From Mesocentrotus franciscanus (taxonomy: Eukaryota > Echinodermata > Echinoidea > Camarodonta > Strongylocentrotidae), in assembly GCA_037976565.1 (NCBI GenBank), contig CP137684.1, forward strand, positions 20,150,259-20,214,258: DNA of 64,000 bases, given 5' to 3'. Each line of letters begins with the position of its first letter. The stretch's first letter is position 1. The translations under genes and the position numbers were made by a program. The notes below the pieces were generated by a model. The model worked only from the letters and a program-made list of their open reading frames with translations. It was not told the origin of the DNA and did not search any database. Positions 55,101 through 64,000 of this stretch are shown here, one piece after another.

Positions 55101-58100
55101 GTGAGGCGGACGCTCTACTGACTGAGCCAACACACCGGTAATTCATCATCATTATTTTATTTTATTTCTTATTTATATATTCATTTCTTTACTTATTTAT
55201 TCATTTTCATTAAAATCAATTTATTACTATTTTTTTTTGGGGGGGGGAGGGAGGGATAGTATTTATAAGCAGTACATCCTTTGCAGAATTCACATTAAGC
55301 TGCTATACATCTTTTGCAGACACAATTTTATTTGAAGAAAGCAAATAATGTGCACTTTAAAAGTCTCATTATGAGTCAATCAACTTTAGTGATATCAAAC
55401 TATGAACAAATATATAAGCATTTACCTTTTTTTTTTAATATAAGCTTTTACTTATGAGTGCATATACTCTTTAGGAATTAAAACAGCTCCTTATCAAAGC
55501 AGAAATCCCTACACATCTGCCTAAAAGGTAATACACAACTCAAACAATTCAGTACAAAAGTTGAATTCAAAAAGACAAAACAAAGAAGCTGGGTATTGCA
55601 CAGTAAAGATCTGACATGGTTAAGAGAAGATGATGCACAAATGGGGAAGAAGCTAAGCATAGTCTGGCAAGGGGGACAAACATTGTCTGATTGACCACAA
55701 TATATGGACGCAAAAAAACAAAAACAAAAACACTGCAAGCATCAGTGAAATTCTTTCAAATCAAATCATTCTCAAAACATGTTATGGGAATGATGAACCC
55801 CCTCAATCTCTGACCTCTCATTTGCATGCAAGCTAACATTTTGGCTAGGTGCATGATTCTACAGTTAAACTGCAGGAATAATTCATTTGCTATTGTACTG
55901 TAAGTAGAACAAGAATTGCTAAATAGGCTTGTTCACATATGCTGCAGCACTTTAACTATACATTTTTCAATCTTACAACCGACAGATGAGTCAATACACG
56001 TGTTCTTGCATAGTTTCATTCCCACTTTCCATTCATTTAGTTCACAAAAAGACCATGGTAGTTTATTGTAACATATCTGAACACGGCTTTAGGAGAATAT
56101 TAAAATTCATCATCTCAGATTAATAAGCCCGAGTCGTTTTGGTTTGTAAACTAGGCCCTGACCATGACTATCGGAGCCTGGATTTAATGTAAACTAGGCC
56201 CCGACCATGACTATTGGAGCCTGGATTTAATTTCTCTCATCCAGCGCACTTGTCTCTACATGTGAAACAACAATGTAGATTTTGCATTCACTACGAACAT
56301 ACCCACACCTTGGTTTTTGCAGGTTAAATAGATGGCTAGAAATTCTTTTACACCAGTTAAAACTTTAGGCCAGTTTATTTTCCTTTTAATAAAAGATGTT
56401 GCTTTTAATCCATTTAAGACTATCTATTGGTGGAATCCTGTTTTAAAAATTCAAATTTGCTTTCAAAATAAACAAATTCTCCACATTTTCATCTTTTCAA
56501 ACAGTCTAAGTTCATGTGTTTATGTTTGCGATCATGATCACGTACACAAACTACATACTGTTCGCTATTTGAGAAGGAAAATACTCAAAGAAATTCACTA
56601 ATTTGAAAGCAAAATGGACTTATTTAAACAATAGATAGTCTTAAATGAAAGAATACTAATATCTTTTATTGGAGAAGAACCTGTGGCACAACATTTCATC
56701 TGGTGTAAAAAATTTAGCCATCTTTCTGACCTGCTCAAGCCAAGTTTTAGGTATGTACAAATTCAGTGCAAAATTTGCCGTCTCACATGTAGGAATTTAT
56801 CAGGGCTGGACCTACTATAAACCCATATTTGAATGGAACAACCCATTACTTCTATGCACACATTTCAACCTGGGTACTTCCATATTGATAAACAGGGGTG
56901 TTTACCTCATCATCTTCAATGGCCTCTCCTGTGAAGTAAAGGACTGCTCTAGGGATAATCCTTTCTCTGATCAGGTGACCAATCTCAAAATCTGCACTTA
57001 GTAATGCTTCAGTCTCCTCATCCTATAACAAGGAATAAAGAAAAAAAAAGAAGAAAAAAAGTATATAAAATGTAGACATTTTCTGTACAGAGGAGCTTGC
57101 AAGATACGTCACTGTTGCCAATTTGTGTTGACAATGACAATTTCAAAGATTATCCTACGTACAAATAACATTACAAATAACATTAAACAAGCGTTAATAA
57201 AGGTAAAAAGTTGTGAGAAAAACAGTTTTCATCTATAAAAAAAAGCTACAACAAAACTATGTCTTCATAACATTTCTCGTATTAGTTATCTTCAATATCC
57301 CAAAACACATAAGCTCTAGCAAATAACAATAGTAGTGTTAACATGAAGAGGGTCTGAGGGCAAAGTATCCGATGAGTAAGATTAATAAATCCCCCCTTAA
57401 AGGGAAATCCAACCTTGATAGCAAACTACTCTAGAAGAAAGCAGAAAAATCAGAAAAGTAGACTGGGGAAAGTTTGAATGAAATTGGGAAAGAAAATGAG
57501 AAAATTATGAGTTTTTTAAAGTTGTAATCACTATAAGGTATGGGATCTTCAAATTTGCTGAATCAGTAATGTCTCTGTGATGTAGTAGCCGACAACTTTC
57601 CCATTTTTTCAACATAAAATGATTAAAATTTCATTTTTCTTCTAAATGTATGAATCTGGAGGATCTTTTATTTATAGAGATCCATAATATATATTGAGTA
57701 GAGCCCCAATGGAGAAGGCACTTGGAGAAAAACGCAAATTAATGAAATTTTTAATACAACAAACAGGAGAGTTATCCTTGACTACATCACAATCCACTGA
57801 CCAAACTGCCTAAATTCACAAAGATTTAGTGATCTCTTATTTCAAACATCCATAACTTTCTTATTATTAGTCCGATTTATTTCAAACTTTTCCATTCTTG
57901 TTTGTCTTATTTTTTTCTGCTTTCTTACAATCAATTAATTACAAAGGTTGGATTGCCATTCAATAAAATGAAAGAACAAAAATCAAGCCATACAGCAATG
58001 ATGTGTTCACCAATGTCCTTAAAATATTAATGATCCCCTAAAATAAAGTTAGAACTCGGGTACAAAATTATTTTTGGTAAGGTTTCAGGGTATTTAAAAT

Positions 58101-61100
58101 AAAGTGTGTCATGTCATAGAAACAATTACCCCCAACACAATTGTCTATGGGTTATTTAAAGCAGAACAAAATGAAGAAATATAACGAGGGAATATATATA
58201 TATATGTTTTTTTTTATGAAGAATGGAATAAAATTGAAAAATTGAATTGAATACATAACAAAATTAGAGTAGCACTTTTCTATGGACCATTACCTCTTCA
58301 ATTTCTCCATCCTGTAGGAAAGAAACAATATTTCTAGTTATAAATATTGGTATTGATTTGATATTTAAACATCAATACAAATTGATCTGTGACCTCTAGA
58401 CCTAAAGGTCATCACTCAATGGTGATGCATGAATATTTTAAAGCAGAGTACACATAGAACAGGAAAATAATGCCTACATAACATAGCGAAACATCTTTCA
58501 TTGGATCTAACTTTGACAGGTGGTGTCCCTTTGTCTGTCTCAACAAAACACAAACATCAAACAATAAATATTGATAATGATTACACTGTACACATGGGTT
58601 CATTCATGTTTTACGACTAGGTGGCAGGAAAAATTTCAGACAGCACAGAATCCATGTGCGCAACCGTGGAAATATAATGCACTTTAGCTGCTGTATAAAC
58701 GAAACATAGCATGATTTTCGGTGCGGATTAAGGGGGTTTGCTATCACTATGGAATACATCTCGACTTAATTCTCTTTGGCAGTAAATACGAAAATGCTAC
58801 AGGTTAAAATTTTGGCTGACAGATGACTTACCACTTCTTCCTCGGGTGCTTTCGGTGGGTTGAAGAAGTTGAAGAAGGAATCCGTCTGGACTGTCTTGGT
58901 GACCAAACGTGTTGTACCCCTTCCCTTGTGCTTCTGTTTCTTCTTGATTACTTTCACCGTAACATTCTTGTTCTTCTTCCAGTCGATCTCACATCTGAAA
59001 ATCAAATCAAAAGATGTATTAGCAGCCACCTGTACAGAAAGACCACCTGTCTAAAAGGACTTTTTTCATTTCCCTTAAAGAGCTTTTCGTATTGAAACAT
59101 ATATTGAAGAAACCTGTACATAAAGACCACCTGTTCATAATGACTGCCTTTGTTGCCTTCCTCAAGCGGTTTTAACTATCTAGGTTTTATAGTATGTGAT
59201 CAATTTGCTCACCTCCAGTTTATATTTCAATCAATGACTTTTTATTTTAAAAATTCAATCATAACCATAAAACAAAATACACATACCTACACACTGCTGT
59301 ATATCTTATGTTTTTAAAAGCCTGTTTCACTCTTTGTCATTACCAGGGCTTTAGTAGTTATCAAAGGGATTGAACCCACTACCTTTGCAATTGAAGTCAA
59401 GAGCTTAAACTTCTCGACTACGACACCTCTACAAGTATACTGCGTGTCTCAGTGTACAATCAATGTCCTTGCCACTCGGAACTACTTGCATTTCATCACG
59501 CCTTTATTTTGTACGTGCCAGAGATACGCATACTGGTATCATAGCCATGCATTATCATGTCTAGCCGTGGGTTATCACTTTTTGATGGGATTTTGTTTGT
59601 TTGCATGGTAGGTGTGGTAGAATAGAATGCTGCACTGTCACATGGTGTCATTTGACCAATAAGACATTCTGGAACCCATTTTACACAATGCTAGGGTGGT
59701 ATTGTGAAAACGATGTTATATTTTATGCTGGTAAAAGGATGTTAATAGTAATAACAATTCAAAATTAGGACAAGTCATTGTTTAATGTCAGCGCAAAGCT
59801 TGCTGCTTTCGCGTAAATTTAAAAGAGACATTTGCACAAGCACCAATGATAAGTGTTTACTTTGCACAATTTCAGTTTGTTATGACATGGTTTAACATTA
59901 TTTTCTGAATCTTGCCTGTCCTTACCCTTGTGAACCAATGATTTCTGGTCCTTCAAAGCTGAATGGATCACCTTCATCTGGTTCTGCTTTCATCTGATAA
60001 CTCTTGTTTAGGACGGTGTTTGTGAAATAATCATTGGCAGTAAAAAAGAATTCTAACGTAAAGCCCTGTAAATAGAGGGATAGAGAGAGAGAGAGAGAGA
60101 GAGAGAGTTTAGTATACAAGACAAAGATCAGAGTCATGTCTGTTTTTATAACACCTCTTCAGAAACTGAACTGAACCCCCCCCCAAAAAAAAACTAGATG
60201 GATGTTCGACTGCATGCAGTCGAAAATGAAGCCTCCACCATAGAGCGATTTTACAAACCAAAACAGAAGCAATTTTTGAAATTCAAGTTTGATTGTAATC
60301 CATTAACAGGTTCTCAGAATATTGTGATTAAAATCTATTTTTCATATACATGACCTCATGACCCTGAAATCTAATCGGTTCATTGGCTCTGCAAGATGCA
60401 TACATGTCCAGAGTTTGATAGTAATCCATCCATCAGTATTGACAATGCGTTAACAAGCTATGTTTGCATACATAAATGAGCCCCATGACCTTTGACCTCA
60501 TGACCCCAAAATCTAATTGATTCATTGGGTCTGCAAGATACTTACATGACCCAAGTTTGGCACTAATCCATCAATCGGTTCTTGAGATAAACGCAATCAC
60601 AAGCTATTTTGGCATATATAAAAGGCCCTGTGACTTTTGACCCTGTGACCCCAAAATTTAATCAGTTCATTGGCTCTGCAAGATACATACATGACCAGAT
60701 ACATCAGGACATCTTCCTGATTTAGCTTCTACATAATGACAAGAATACTGACAACCGTAGTTTCAGTGCATTGCACTCTCCTTGTCAGAATGAGAGCCGA
60801 ATTGGTTTCAAATTGTAGACATTTGAACAACTGGTCTGACGTCAATAAGATTCTGAGCTGATTTACCTTTTCCTCTTCCACGGAAGCATGAAATCCCTTG
60901 ATATTTCAATATTCTTAATCATATGACTATTCAGATCCTCTGTCATTAAGATTTTACATGTTTGAATGTTCGTATCGAATGCTATTGCAAATTCTTCAAA
61001 AATCGGATCATAGTGGATAGTATCGTGTGTGGTGGGCTTAACTTGACCCCTGAGCCTTCAACTGTGAAAAGATACTTTACAAAACCGGTATAAAAAGATA

Positions 61101-61459
61101 CAGGAAGAGCCACCCAACTTAATAATGGTCAATTTTTGAAAGAGAGTATTTTGTTCTGGCAGGCACTTTTCACAAAAAATAAAAAATGAATACCTTATAA
61201 CACATGAATCTCTGCTTGTTGCATGAATTCTATTGAATTGAAGAACGTACTTCACGTCACAGCGTAGTGAAACAATGCTTCATGTAAGCCAGGCTTAACT
61301 CTGACAATGTACCTACCATTTGTGGTCCTTCATGGAATTTGACTCTGATATCATTTAAGTGACTAAGGATTGGTTCATCATGATCTTGAACCATCTCGCC
61401 AAGAATATCAACATTCTTGAAGATTGTCATCCAGAAACCAGGAATGCCCGACGGTGATT
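52075..61459 (-). CDS. nap1l1: NAP1-like histone chaperone (NAP1L1/NAP1L4 type), 3' half of gene
   Basis: NAP1-family proteins bind and shuttle histones H2A/H2B and assemble nucleosomes. Exons in transcript order: 61317-61459, 59926-60065, 58832-58994, 58294-58311, 56906-57022, 52819-52905, 52075-52110; all GT-AG with matching phases, 233 residues. Visible are the NAP core (GIPGFWMTIFKNVDILGEMV, FTANDYFTNTVLNKSYQM, DEGDPFSFEGPEIIGSQG), the basic KKKQKHKGRGTTR with DSFFNFFNPP, then FEIGHLIRERIIPRAVLYFT. An acidic tail and a final CNQQ correspond to CKQQ in human NAP1L1, a known farnesylation site. The N-terminal exons, including the dimerisation helix, lie beyond the window. NAP1L1 and NAP1L4 diverged in vertebrates, so the symbol marks the family. 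Confidence 0.95.
52819..52905 (-). CDS. nap1l1: nap1l acidic-tail exon
   Basis: The acceptor is TCTCTCTCTAG, whose pyrimidine tract is part of a (CT)n microsatellite; the donor is AAG|GTGTGT. 29 codons, mostly Glu and Asp, ending NDPDFEPGK. The acidic tail contributes to histone binding in this family. Confidence 0.93.
52906..53010. repeat. GA/CT microsatellite forming a splice-acceptor tract
   Basis: (GA)n with CAGA and TAGA interruptions on the + strand. On the - strand it is the pyrimidine tract directly before the nap1l acidic-tail exon. Confidence 0.93.
53020..54020 (-). other. nap1l intron sequence
   Basis: Between the acidic-tail exon and the next nap1l exon. AT-rich, purine-rich at 53080-53160. 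No gene or clear repeat seen. Confidence 0.5.
54026..54182. mobile_element. Short TIR-type repeat (ACCTGCCAACC)
   Basis: Begins ACCTGCCAACCTTCAAAG and ends AGGAATGGTTGGCAGCT. The inverted ends resemble those of 39285-39470 and 40938-41358. Confidence 0.6.
54878..55137 (-). mobile_element. tRNA-derived SINE, second family
   Basis: On the - strand: GTTGGCTCAGTCAGTAGAGC (A-box side), GTGGGTTCGAACCCCGGCC (clear B box), a body of about 150 bp and a (ATT)n tail at 54878-54895. The TTA-type tail suggests mobilisation by a CR1/L2-like LINE. Confidence 0.9.
55138..56130 (-). other. nap1l intron sequence
   Basis: AT-rich with a G-run near 55239 and a T-run near 55427. No coding exon or repeat identified. 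Confidence 0.5.
56130..56800. mobile_element. Foldback element, copy 2, in a nap1l intron
   Basis: The arms of about 200-300 bp pair with each other: CTCTACATGTGAAACAACAA, TTTAAGACTATCTATTGG and others on the left recur inverted on the right (TAGATAGTCTTAAATG, CTCACATGTAGG). A block of about 44 bp (GTAAACTAGGCCC...GGAGCCTGGATTTAAT) is tandemly duplicated near 56147-56235. Uninterrupted, unlike copy 1. Confidence 0.75.
56906..57022 (-). CDS. nap1l1: nap1l exon, end of NAP core
   Basis: The acceptor is CCTTGTTATAG and the donor GAG|GTAAAC. 39 codons encode LLSADFEIGHLIRERIIPRA and VLYFTGEAIEDDE, the last conserved helix and strand of NAP1. Confidence 0.97.
57397..57960. mobile_element. TIR element with GGGAAATCCAACCTT ends
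   Basis: Begins AAAGGGAAATCCAACCTTGA and ends AAGGTTGGATTGCCATTC. Subterminal GAAAGCAGAAAAA and TTTTTTCTGCTTTC, and AAAGTTTGAA/TTCAAACTTTT, also pair. TTAA precedes the left end but does not clearly follow the right. Confidence 0.7.
58294..58311 (-). CDS. nap1l1: nap1l 18-bp microexon
   Basis: The acceptor is CATCCTACAG's equivalent CCTACAG and the donor GAG|GTAATG. It encodes only DGEIEE, in phase 0 at both ends, extending the acidic stretch between EEEV and DEETEALLSA. It can be skipped without changing frame. Confidence 0.8.
58832..58994 (-). CDS. nap1l1: nap1l exon, basic segment and FFNFF motif
   Basis: The acceptor is GATTTTCAG and the donor GTG|GTAAGT. It encodes CEIDWKKNKNVTVKVIKKKQ, KHKGRGTTRLVTKTVQTDSF and FNFFNPPKAPEEEV. 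Strongly conserved in NAP1L proteins. Confidence 0.97.
59030..59150. repeat. Two-unit repeat (CCTGTACA...AAGACCACCTGT)
   Basis: ACCTGTACAGAAAGACCACC near 59029 recurs as CCTGTACATAAAGACCACC near 59113, about 80 bases apart, in a nap1l intron. Confidence 0.7.
59926..60065 (-). CDS. nap1l1: nap1l exon, NAP core
   Basis: The acceptor is CTATTTACAG, preceded by a (CT)n tract; the donor is CAAGG|GTAAGG. It encodes GFTLEFFFTANDYFTNTVLN and DPFSFEGPEIIGSQG. Confidence 0.95.
60072..60108. repeat. GA/CT microsatellite beside a nap1l exon
   Basis: (GA)n on the + strand ending 7 bases upstream (in transcript sense) of the exon 59926-60065; it forms its acceptor pyrimidine tract. Confidence 0.9.
60205..60224. 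repeat. 20-bp perfect palindrome
   Basis: TTCGACTGCATGCAGTCGAA reads the same on both strands, at the edge of the repeat block 60190-60780. Confidence 0.95.
60340..60705 (+). repeat. Tandem array of about 2.5 units of about 140 bp
   Basis: Units share CTCATGACC, AAATCTAAT, TTCATTGGCTCTGCAAGAT and CATACATGACC. Their starts are near 60353, 60498 and 60641. Diverged, so old. Confidence 0.85.
61317..61459 (-). CDS. nap1l1: nap1l exon, NAP core
   Basis: On the - strand the acceptor is TTTGTTTCAG and the donor ATG|GTAGGT. It encodes SPSGIPGFWMTIFKNVDILG and QDHDEPILSHLNDIRVKFHE. It starts with two bases of a split codon, so a coding exon exists upstream, outside the window. Confidence 0.95.
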
Positions 61460-61731
61460 CTGAAACAAATCAAACATTTTTATAATCAGATTGTAGCATT
61501 TTTTAATTACCTTGAAGGCTTCTAATAAAGTAGAAACGTAATATTTTATAATTAGATTGTAGCTTTTCGAAAAACTTATATCTTTTTAATCAGCTTGCAT
61601 GCTTATAAAGAGAAATGTAACATTTTATAATCAGATTCAAACTTTATCTCAAGTACTTCCTAAATTCTCTGACAAACAAAAATCACTCAAATCGAATCAC
61701 ATTTATGCAAGAGATTACAGTACCGTAATTA

Positions 61732-61800
61732 ACGGTGTATTAACCGCACTTTTTTTACCGCCGGCAAACATCAAAAGTCGGGGTGCGGTTTATACACCGT
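61732..61800. mobile_element. Short MITE with ACGGTGTAT ends
   Basis: ACGGTGTATTAACCGCAC and GTGCGGTTTATACACCGT are inverted with one mismatch, separated by 33 bases containing TTACCGCCGG. Confidence 0.75.
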
Positions 61801-61802
61801 TA

Positions 61803-64000
61803 CAGACATGCACCATGCTGCAAACTCTAGGTATGTTACAATCTCCGCGTTCAGCAGCGGTCAAATTGTGTTACCGAGAGTGCTCGCGCGCTTAGGAGAG
61901 GATTGGGGGATGTCCCCAAAATGATATGCGACAAATATCCTGAAGCTCTTGGCTTAGTTATATACCATCGTCCTGAAAGTGACACTCATTTTCAACGCTT
62001 TTCAAATCATCCATCGGAAGTTCTGACATCAGAAAAATATATCTAATGTCAATGTTATATTATAATCTTGTATCTGATAACTTTTCATGTAATTCCTATG
62101 ATCACAGTGTGACCCACTGACCTTGTCCTGAATAGAGGGCACATTGCTACATTTTGTTTATCATGTTGTCTGCGGTCCAGAAATGAGTCCCAGGTCAGCA
62201 TAAATTATCATCCTTAATCTAGACCACTCACTAAAAGATGAAGCATAAGGCTAGCTACATGTAGGCATCCTCAAAATACTCATGTCCCTGTCAGAGTGCC
62301 CATCCAACAAGCTCTATTATGATTGGTCTGTTTGTCTGTCAATTAAAAACAACGATCACATGTAAGGCACATGCTATACGCTTAACCAAGATTTGCATAT
62401 ATTTTGGAATGTGCTGAGTGATACGCGGACAGACAATGGTCATGTTGAACCTTTGAACCTTTGAACCCTGTTCAAAGAAACCGCGGTGTAATATTACACC
62501 CAGCTGGGCGCCAGCTGTCTGGCATGCATTAATCTTTGATAGGGAATGTTTTTGTATTCTAAATTTCTGCGACATGATGGTGAAAGATATGAGAGCTGAA
62601 TGATTTTTGGGGAGGGATCGAGAGACAATATAAAAGAAACTAAAGAAAGAAAAGAAAACATGCGAAAACTACATTAAGTAAATAATTCTGTACGTTTTAA
62701 AGAAAGAAGATCAAATTGTAAAGGAAAGATTTGAGGGGGAAAATAGGTTTTAAAAATATTCCGAATATGAATAAATAGAATTGAAAAAAGGGAGAGATGG
62801 AAGGAAGAATGATGATGAAGATAACTTCTTTTCCTAGTCTCGTCTTCAGAGCTGTTTCAATAATTGAATAAAATTATAATCATGAATCAACCTTCTTTCT
62901 TAAAAATAAAGGGGCAACAAATGTTTTTTTTAATTTAAAGAGATAGATTTGATGATTTATAATTAACATTTTATTCAGAGACTTCTCGAAAAGGGGGATT
63001 ATGTTGTATAATTTTTAAATACTATTATTAATTCAATGATTCGTATTGATGTGAGCCTAGGTCATTCTTACGATTTTTTTGTGTAACATAGACTCTAGAT
63101 CTAGTGCAAATTGTGTGAAGTCCGTCTATTCTAATGTTGTTTTACTTATTCCACCGGTGTTATTATTATTATTATTTAATAAGTAAACTAAATTTAATGA
63201 GAAATATCAGTGGAACGACTGGCATTCTGGCCGAGAAGCCACGCTATCTAGAGCGAGTATTTGGCAGCCCATCGCACACCGTAGCCACCCCTAGCCATCG
63301 GGCGTGCCTAGACAAGTCCGATCTCCTCTTAATCCGTAACCAACTGGAGAGAAGGACAAAAGAGACAACGTGTACTAGACATAGACTGGCTATCCAAGCA
63401 GGGAGGTGGAATTTTACCTCTGATCCCAGTCAAAAGGTTCCCTATGTTTTGTCCGAGATCTCATTGTTTCATGTTAAACATTGCTAAGACTCACCAACCT
63501 TTTGTGTTAATGAGTTAATCTCCCAATAACAATAAAAACAATATGGCCGTCCACCTCCGCCGGCGTCCGCTCGATTGATCAAGCTACCGTAATACAATAG
63601 CAGGCTATTTCACGGCGAATAAAATTCTTGTTGGGCTGGCGCATGCAATGATCGTTACTGCTTTTTGTTTATCACACGACATCTTTGTTTCCTGGCGCGA
63701 TGTGCCGTACTAATTTGTATCAGTGATAACTTTGAATCTTACTTTAGTTTTCATATTTTATTTTCTTTCCGTCGGCTAATTTTTGTTATAAAATTAAAAG
63801 CCTAATTATTAAATATCTGCGATTGTTTTCGCTTCTTTCCCGCGATGTCTCTTTTTTTTCTCAAACGCTGGTGGTATCGGCAATTATTTTTCTTGCTTTC
63901 CGTCGGCATGCCTTTTGTCCCCTCTCTCTCGATCTCCCTCGATCTGTCTCTTATCATGTTGTTCCTCAAATGCTGCCATGGTGTTGTCGGCAATCATTTT
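61803..64000 (-). other. nap1l upstream intron, no further exon recognised
   Basis: The next nap1l exon upstream must lie beyond the window, since none of the expected N-terminal NAP sequence is visible. 63780-64000 holds a loose two-unit repeat (CTTTCCGTCGGC, CTCAAACGCTG/CTCAAATGCTG, TCGGCAATTATTTT/TCGGCAATCATTTT). A 118-codon frame at 63134-63487 has no recognisable domain. Confidence 0.5.

Noticed and set aside
60340..60705. CRISPR-like array
   Set aside because: The repeats are about 140 bp and diverged, without repeat-spacer structure, in an animal intron.
63134..63487. 118-codon open frame in the nap1l upstream region
   Set aside because: It starts in an (ATT)-rich run and has no recognised domain or splice support. 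It was considered as a missing nap1l exon but lies on the opposite strand.

Overview
The window is nuclear DNA of an animal: AT-rich, intron-rich, with long introns and UTRs and dense interspersed and simple repeats. The protein sequences (an invertebrate-type SoxD, an ARHGEF39-like RhoGEF, a NAP1-like histone chaperone) and the repeat style (foldback MITEs, tRNA-derived SINEs, CR1/L2-type LINE pieces, GA/TC and GATA/TATC tracts) suggest a marine deuterostome, most likely an echinoderm such as a sea urchin. The species assignment is inference; no search was possible.

Three protein-coding genes can be assembled exon by exon from GT-AG junctions and matching phases. (1) soxD (Sox5/6/13 group), + strand, 788-14511: the 3' part of the gene. 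Six coding blocks include the HMG box, split across two exons. A long 3' UTR probably reaches about 19.5 kb. (2) An ARHGEF39-like RhoGEF, + strand, 30395-43122: apparently complete from an ATG to a stop, 11 coding exons, DH plus PH domains, and a C-terminal tail ending in the CaaX motif CIIL. (3) nap1l1/nap1l4-like, - strand, 61459-52075: the 3' half, seven exons including an 18-bp microexon, ending CNQQ. Genes 2 and 3 are convergent, with about 9 kb of UTR and repeats between them.

Two reading-frame problems stand out. One base appears to be missing in the DH-domain exon of the RhoGEF (35872-36034). The soxD C-terminus needs either a 74-bp mini-intron or a one-base correction. Both could be assembly indels.

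The rest is introns and repeats. 1-11383 is soxD intron rich in microsatellites and minisatellites. 19.6-30.3 kb is intergenic and TE-dense: a 5'-truncated LINE, shared repeats flanking it, a 41-bp perfect palindrome, a 412-bp tandem duplication and nested hAT-like elements. The RhoGEF introns hold two hAT-like elements with exact 8-bp target-site duplications, two TTAA-flanked MITE copies (one carrying a nested element) and a foldback element interrupted by a hAT. 43.1-52 kb holds hairpins, tRNA-derived SINEs and several TIR elements. I found no non-mobile RNA gene, CRISPR array, operon or viral gene. The most distinctive observations are the prenylation-type RhoGEF, the frame breaks and the datable nested transposon structures.
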